Positions 60,439 through 64,000 of a DNA stretch of 64,000 nucleotides are shown piece after piece. A model generated the notes under the pieces. That model saw nothing but the letters and a program-made list of their open reading frames with translations. It was not told where the DNA came from and ran no database searches. Within the stretch, counting starts at the first letter, position 1, and every line of letters begins with the position of its first letter. Source of the DNA: Odontocerum albicorne (lineage: Eukaryota > Arthropoda > Insecta > Trichoptera > Odontoceridae); contig OX463854.1 of NCBI GenBank assembly GCA_949825065.1, positions 13,367,112 through 13,431,111 of the forward strand. Direction: 5' to 3'. Position numbers and translations under genes: made by a program.

Positions 60439-60574
60439 GATAAACAGCGAATAATGAATGATGAATAACTATGATAAATAGCGAATAATGAATGATGAAT
60501 AACTATGATAAATAGCGAATAATGAATGATGAATAACTATGATAAATAGCGAATAATGAATGATGAATAACTAT
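60439..60574. repeat. 34-bp minisatellite, 4 units
   Basis: GATAAATAGCGAATAATGAA plus TGATGAATAACTAT repeats at 60439, 60473, 60507 and 60541 with one substitution (AACAG in the first unit). A partial unit precedes it. Confidence 0.92.
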
Positions 60575-60714
60575 GATAAAAGCGCGCTGATCATTTTTAC
60601 CAAAAGTTCACGAAAAAGCTATGCATTGTTAATATAACATGCATCAATTCTCGCACAATGGATATAGTGAGTGGTCGATGAAGGTATGGCTAGAAGGGAC
60701 AGCCTCTAGTTACA

Positions 60715-60790
60715 CTACTACATAGTACTCGTAGAACTACGAATCTTCTACGAGTACTACTACTACATAGTACTCGTAGAAGTTTTGTCA
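60715..60790. repeat. palindromic cluster of TACGAGTA words
   Basis: CATAGTACTCGTAGAA occurs at about 60722 and 60767 in direct orientation, and its inverse TTCTACGAGTACTA lies between them (about 60746), so the segment can form alternative hairpins. Confidence 0.8.
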
Positions 60791-60930
60791 GCTATTAATT
60801 ATAATTTTTAAGAAAATAAGTTCGTATTTTAATAAAACAAAAGTAAAAAAATCAAAAAACTTTGACAAAATTTAAAAACATGGAAGAACTAAGAATTTTA
60901 TTTTTTTATACTATTATTAAATACAACACA

Positions 60931-61105
60931 TCATGGTAGACTCATTGGCATGTAGCTATCTCTTTCAATCTATCATAAAATTTTAACGAAACTCTGTTAA
61001 AAAAACAGACTAAAATCATTTAAAAAAGATATATAAATGGATTCCATCGGGAATATAGCCCGCAACCCCGGGTCAAAAGAAACGTATCTTATCAACTGCG
61101 CCACC
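60931..61105 (-). mobile_element. tRNA-derived SINE
   Basis: Minus strand: GGTGGCGCAGTTGATAAGAT (A-box region), GGTTGCGGGCTATATTCCC (decayed B box), AGTCTGTTTTTTTAACAG and TTGAAAGAGATAGCTACATG, ending in TGCCAATGAGTC. Diverged copy of the main SINE. Confidence 0.75.
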
Positions 61106-63227
61106 AAAAATGAGCATTGAAGTTCAAGAATTGTTATAATTTACCCTTCAGCAAAATTTTCAAATTATATTTTAAGTAAAAGACAAAGAAAATATCAAAG
61201 TTATCTTCAAAACAAAGGTAAAAATTATTAATATCAACGCCTTGGTGCTCTTACATTAAAATTATCCCACAAAGCAACATACGTAAAAAGCTACCTTTAT
61301 CCACATTACGGCAAGCAATGTACTTTAAATAATTCAACCGAGCAAGGCTTCATAAGTAATTGAAGAAACACACAGCACACAGCAGTCGCGGAACAGAATT
61401 CTGAGTTATGAGGTGTACAAGAGAGCTCGCATTAAGGTTTATTCTAGGTCAACACTCCAGAGAATGTATTACTGGAATGACCATTTAGAACATTGTATGG
61501 AGCTCGTGCCGTTCCCATTTGGGAGCATTAAGATTTTTTCATTACAGCTGGTATTCTGACTTCTTTATTCGAAAAAAAAATACAGAACCATTCTAAATGT
61601 ACTTTGCTGCACATTTTTCTGTTTATGTTTTATCCCTATTTTTATAGTAATGTAATTCTTACATAATTTGTTGTAATTAAAACAAAAAAAAAACAACTGA
61701 GTAAGGAAGGTACAATAAAAAATTAAATTTTTTGGCAACTCAAGTTTTAATTCGTTTTTCAGAATTCATTTTTAACCGTTTCAAGTGAATTTATCTTGCA
61801 TTATTACTTAGACCTGCCCAGATATAAAAAGTTGCATAATTAGGAGTACTTATGGTCTGAAAAATAGTTAACTTGTTATTTATTAATAGATTTATGATTT
61901 TAAATTTATTAAGTGGAGTTTATGAGTTGCCTTTTAGAAGGTTTTATTTAAAAAATTAACGCATTACTGTCTTCAGCGGCTTTAGGATTCACAACAATTT
62001 AAAGGCATTACTTATGAATTTGGTATTTATTTTGTAGAACTCCATTTTATAACAAAACAAAACATTTAAATGTGAATAAATTCTACACAATAACTTAAAA
62101 TGCAATAGTAAACAATATTGTATTGAGTACAGTTTGAAAATGCTTTTGTATAGCAAAACACACGTCTCTTTAATTTAGGTAATGGTGTAGAATTTTTTTC
62201 GCATTTAAGTGTTAAATCGTTATGTTTTAAAAAGCATTACTTAAAACTGTTCACCATTACTCACGCTGTTATAAAAAATAGAATAAGACGATAATAATAC
62301 ATGAGAAGATCCAAATCTACTTTATTTTTTTTTATAAGCTTGACATCACATCGTGACGAAAAAGGAACTGCTTTAAGAGTTTCCTTCTCTAGTGGGGACA
62401 AATCTGTATGTAAAAAGAATAGTAGCGACGGTTGACTTAAGGTCCAGCATGACGGAAGATTGAAAATGACTCGTAGTGCCATAAATATACTTATGAATCG
62501 ACTTAAGACCTAGAGTCCGAACATTGCAGCATGTTGTCAGTACTTTTACTGAAAGTTTTTAATGCAGCAAAACTATTCTGTGATGCTATAGATTGGGTAG
62601 CCAATTGGTCCGAAGATGAACCAGCTGAGTGGAGTTCCCTTCGGAAATTATTGACTCGTTTTTAACCGCTGTACCGCCGAATATAATCTGTAGATTGATC
62701 CAGATGAGTATAAAATTACAAAAAGATAAGAAGCTAAAAAGTTAATACTAAATTTACACATTTCAAAAACATCAAATCGTTATTTGAAATCAACGAAATA
62801 TCGGCATCAGAAATTTTGGATGGAAAAAAAAAAGGCTAATAATATAGCATTTTTACATATTTTTTAATGTTTTATAGCATTAAACATTGTTTTTGGATGG
62901 AAAAACAACACCCATGGAAAAGTTATGTAAAAAGTCGATCGAATCATTCTAAATGTATTATTATATAAAATATATTTTGTTATTCTAGCTCTTTACAAAT
63001 CGCACGTAAAGTTCCAAGAAAAGTTCTTTTTAAATGTATCAAGCTATTGTGTTACGTGACTTGACTTTTGTGAGACTCGTATTTTTAATCCGTTCTCTAA
63101 ACAGCATTCAACACAGTAACATTTTCTTCTTTGCTGTAATTAACTTTTTTAATACATTATCGACCGATTTTTTTACGTTCATATTTCTCATTGTATTGCT
63201 ATACACTTAGTTATATACAAATACACT
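61106..63227. other. no gene recognised
   Basis: AT-rich, no coding similarity, no terminal repeats noticed. Confidence 0.4.
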
Positions 63228-63425
63228 CTGGCGGGGTTTACGTCACTCGGCAATCTCTTACGACCAACCAACAATGTGTATCTTCCAACCAACAAGAACT
63301 CAGAACAAGTCATAAGTGAAAACCAGACTAAAACTCTTTTCAAAAAGTCTTGATGCCAACGGAAATCGAACCCAAAACCTCCGGATCGAATGACAGATAT
63401 CTTACCAACTAGGGCACGAAGGCTG
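63228..63425 (-). mobile_element. tRNA-derived SINE
   Basis: Minus strand: CCTTCGTGCCCTAGTTGGTA (A box), GGTTTTGGGTTCGATTTCCG (B box), AGTCTGGTTTTCACTTATGA, TGTTGGTTGGAAGATACAC, and a 3' end with TTGCCGAGTGACGTAAACCC. Same family as 23.87 kb, with a short duplication of the GTTGGT region. Confidence 0.78.
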
Positions 63426-64000
63426 TAAAATTTCTCTCCACAATTGAGAAAATATTTTAATATTGACATACTTTCCTATATTTTATATAAAGTTCATTAT
63501 AAGACAAAAATTTAACACAAGAATTTCAAATTATTGGATTTTAAACCTAATATTTATATCACGCCTTTGATTAAGATTTTTTGCCTGTTTGGTACACATC
63601 CTATGAATCGTTCATATCTTGAAAGAAGGGAAAAATTTATTCACTTTAAAATAAAAAATAATAATCAAGATTTTACGTTTTACTTTAACCTTAAAATGTC
63701 TCAACTAATTGTATAAAATACATCTTTGAAAAAACGTATATTCTTTGAAATGCCTTTGATAAAATATATTTCTGATACATGTAGAAGATTGAATAGAAAA
63801 CCAATCTTAGTATCACAAACTGAACCACACGGATGGTGACAAGAAAGAGAAAAAAAAACTTTTCGTTTCTCATAAATCGAAATATAAATCCACATCACCC
63901 TTTGAAACGGGGGGAATAAGAAATATATATCTCTTGACATATTCCATATTTTTCATCTTGCCAGAACGATATGACAAATCAACTGAAAACATCCAAAGCG
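63426..64000. other. no gene seen
   Basis: AT-rich to the end of the window; overlapping short open frames on the minus strand have no recognisable domain. Confidence 0.4.

Overview
This window is animal nuclear DNA, almost certainly from an insect. It is very AT-rich and gene-poor, and it is filled with tandem repeats and decayed mobile elements. Introns are spliceosomal with GT..AG borders. The transposons are mariner, Tc1/mariner-like, hAT-like, several non-LTR families, tRNA-derived SINEs and a probable solo LTR. The only recognisable host genes belong to the insect arylalkylamine N-acetyltransferase-like (AANAT/GNAT) family. The order of insect cannot be fixed from sequence alone.

Host genes: three related GNAT loci lie on the minus strand. 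Gene B (34625-39482) is complete: four exons with clean splice sites encoding 233 residues. Gene A (19475-23322) has the same four-exon layout and the same intron phases (1, 0, 2), but a 1-bp loss in an A-run of exon 2 breaks the frame. Locus C (16603-17803) consists only of the third and fourth exons and lies directly downstream of gene A. It is either a truncated copy or an alternative 3' exon pair spliced to the first exons of gene A. The three loci look like a tandem array of cytosolic acetyl-CoA-dependent acetyltransferases that arose by duplication. None of the rest of the window shows a convincing host gene.

Layout: 0.15-3 kb holds two minisatellites, one of exactly 48 units of 51 bp. 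4.6-13 kb holds a hAT-like element, a LINE 3' end with target-site duplication, a mariner 5' half, a long foldback element, a LINE remnant and a mariner 3' half. 13.6-16.5 kb holds palindromes, LINE remnants and a minisatellite containing TTAGG blocks. 16.6-23.3 kb is GNAT C and A. 23.5-32 kb is rich in SINEs and MITEs, including a SINE whose 5' head is expanded into a 26-bp tandem array. 33.3-34.3 kb is a LINE fragment with the catalytic YADD. 34.6-39.5 kb is GNAT B, with a foldback element in its first intron. 40-64 kb is mostly repeat debris: LINE tails, an internally deleted Tc1/mariner-like element, a 43-bp satellite, a nested 63-bp repeat, a probable solo LTR, a third mariner remnant and more SINE copies.

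The most unusual signals are the orphan GNAT exon pair, the strong excess of the octamer TACGAGTA on both strands across the window (28 sites located by eye), the 51-bp array that happens to keep an 850-codon frame open, and the SINE-head tandem expansion. I found no evidence for a coordinated novel gene system.
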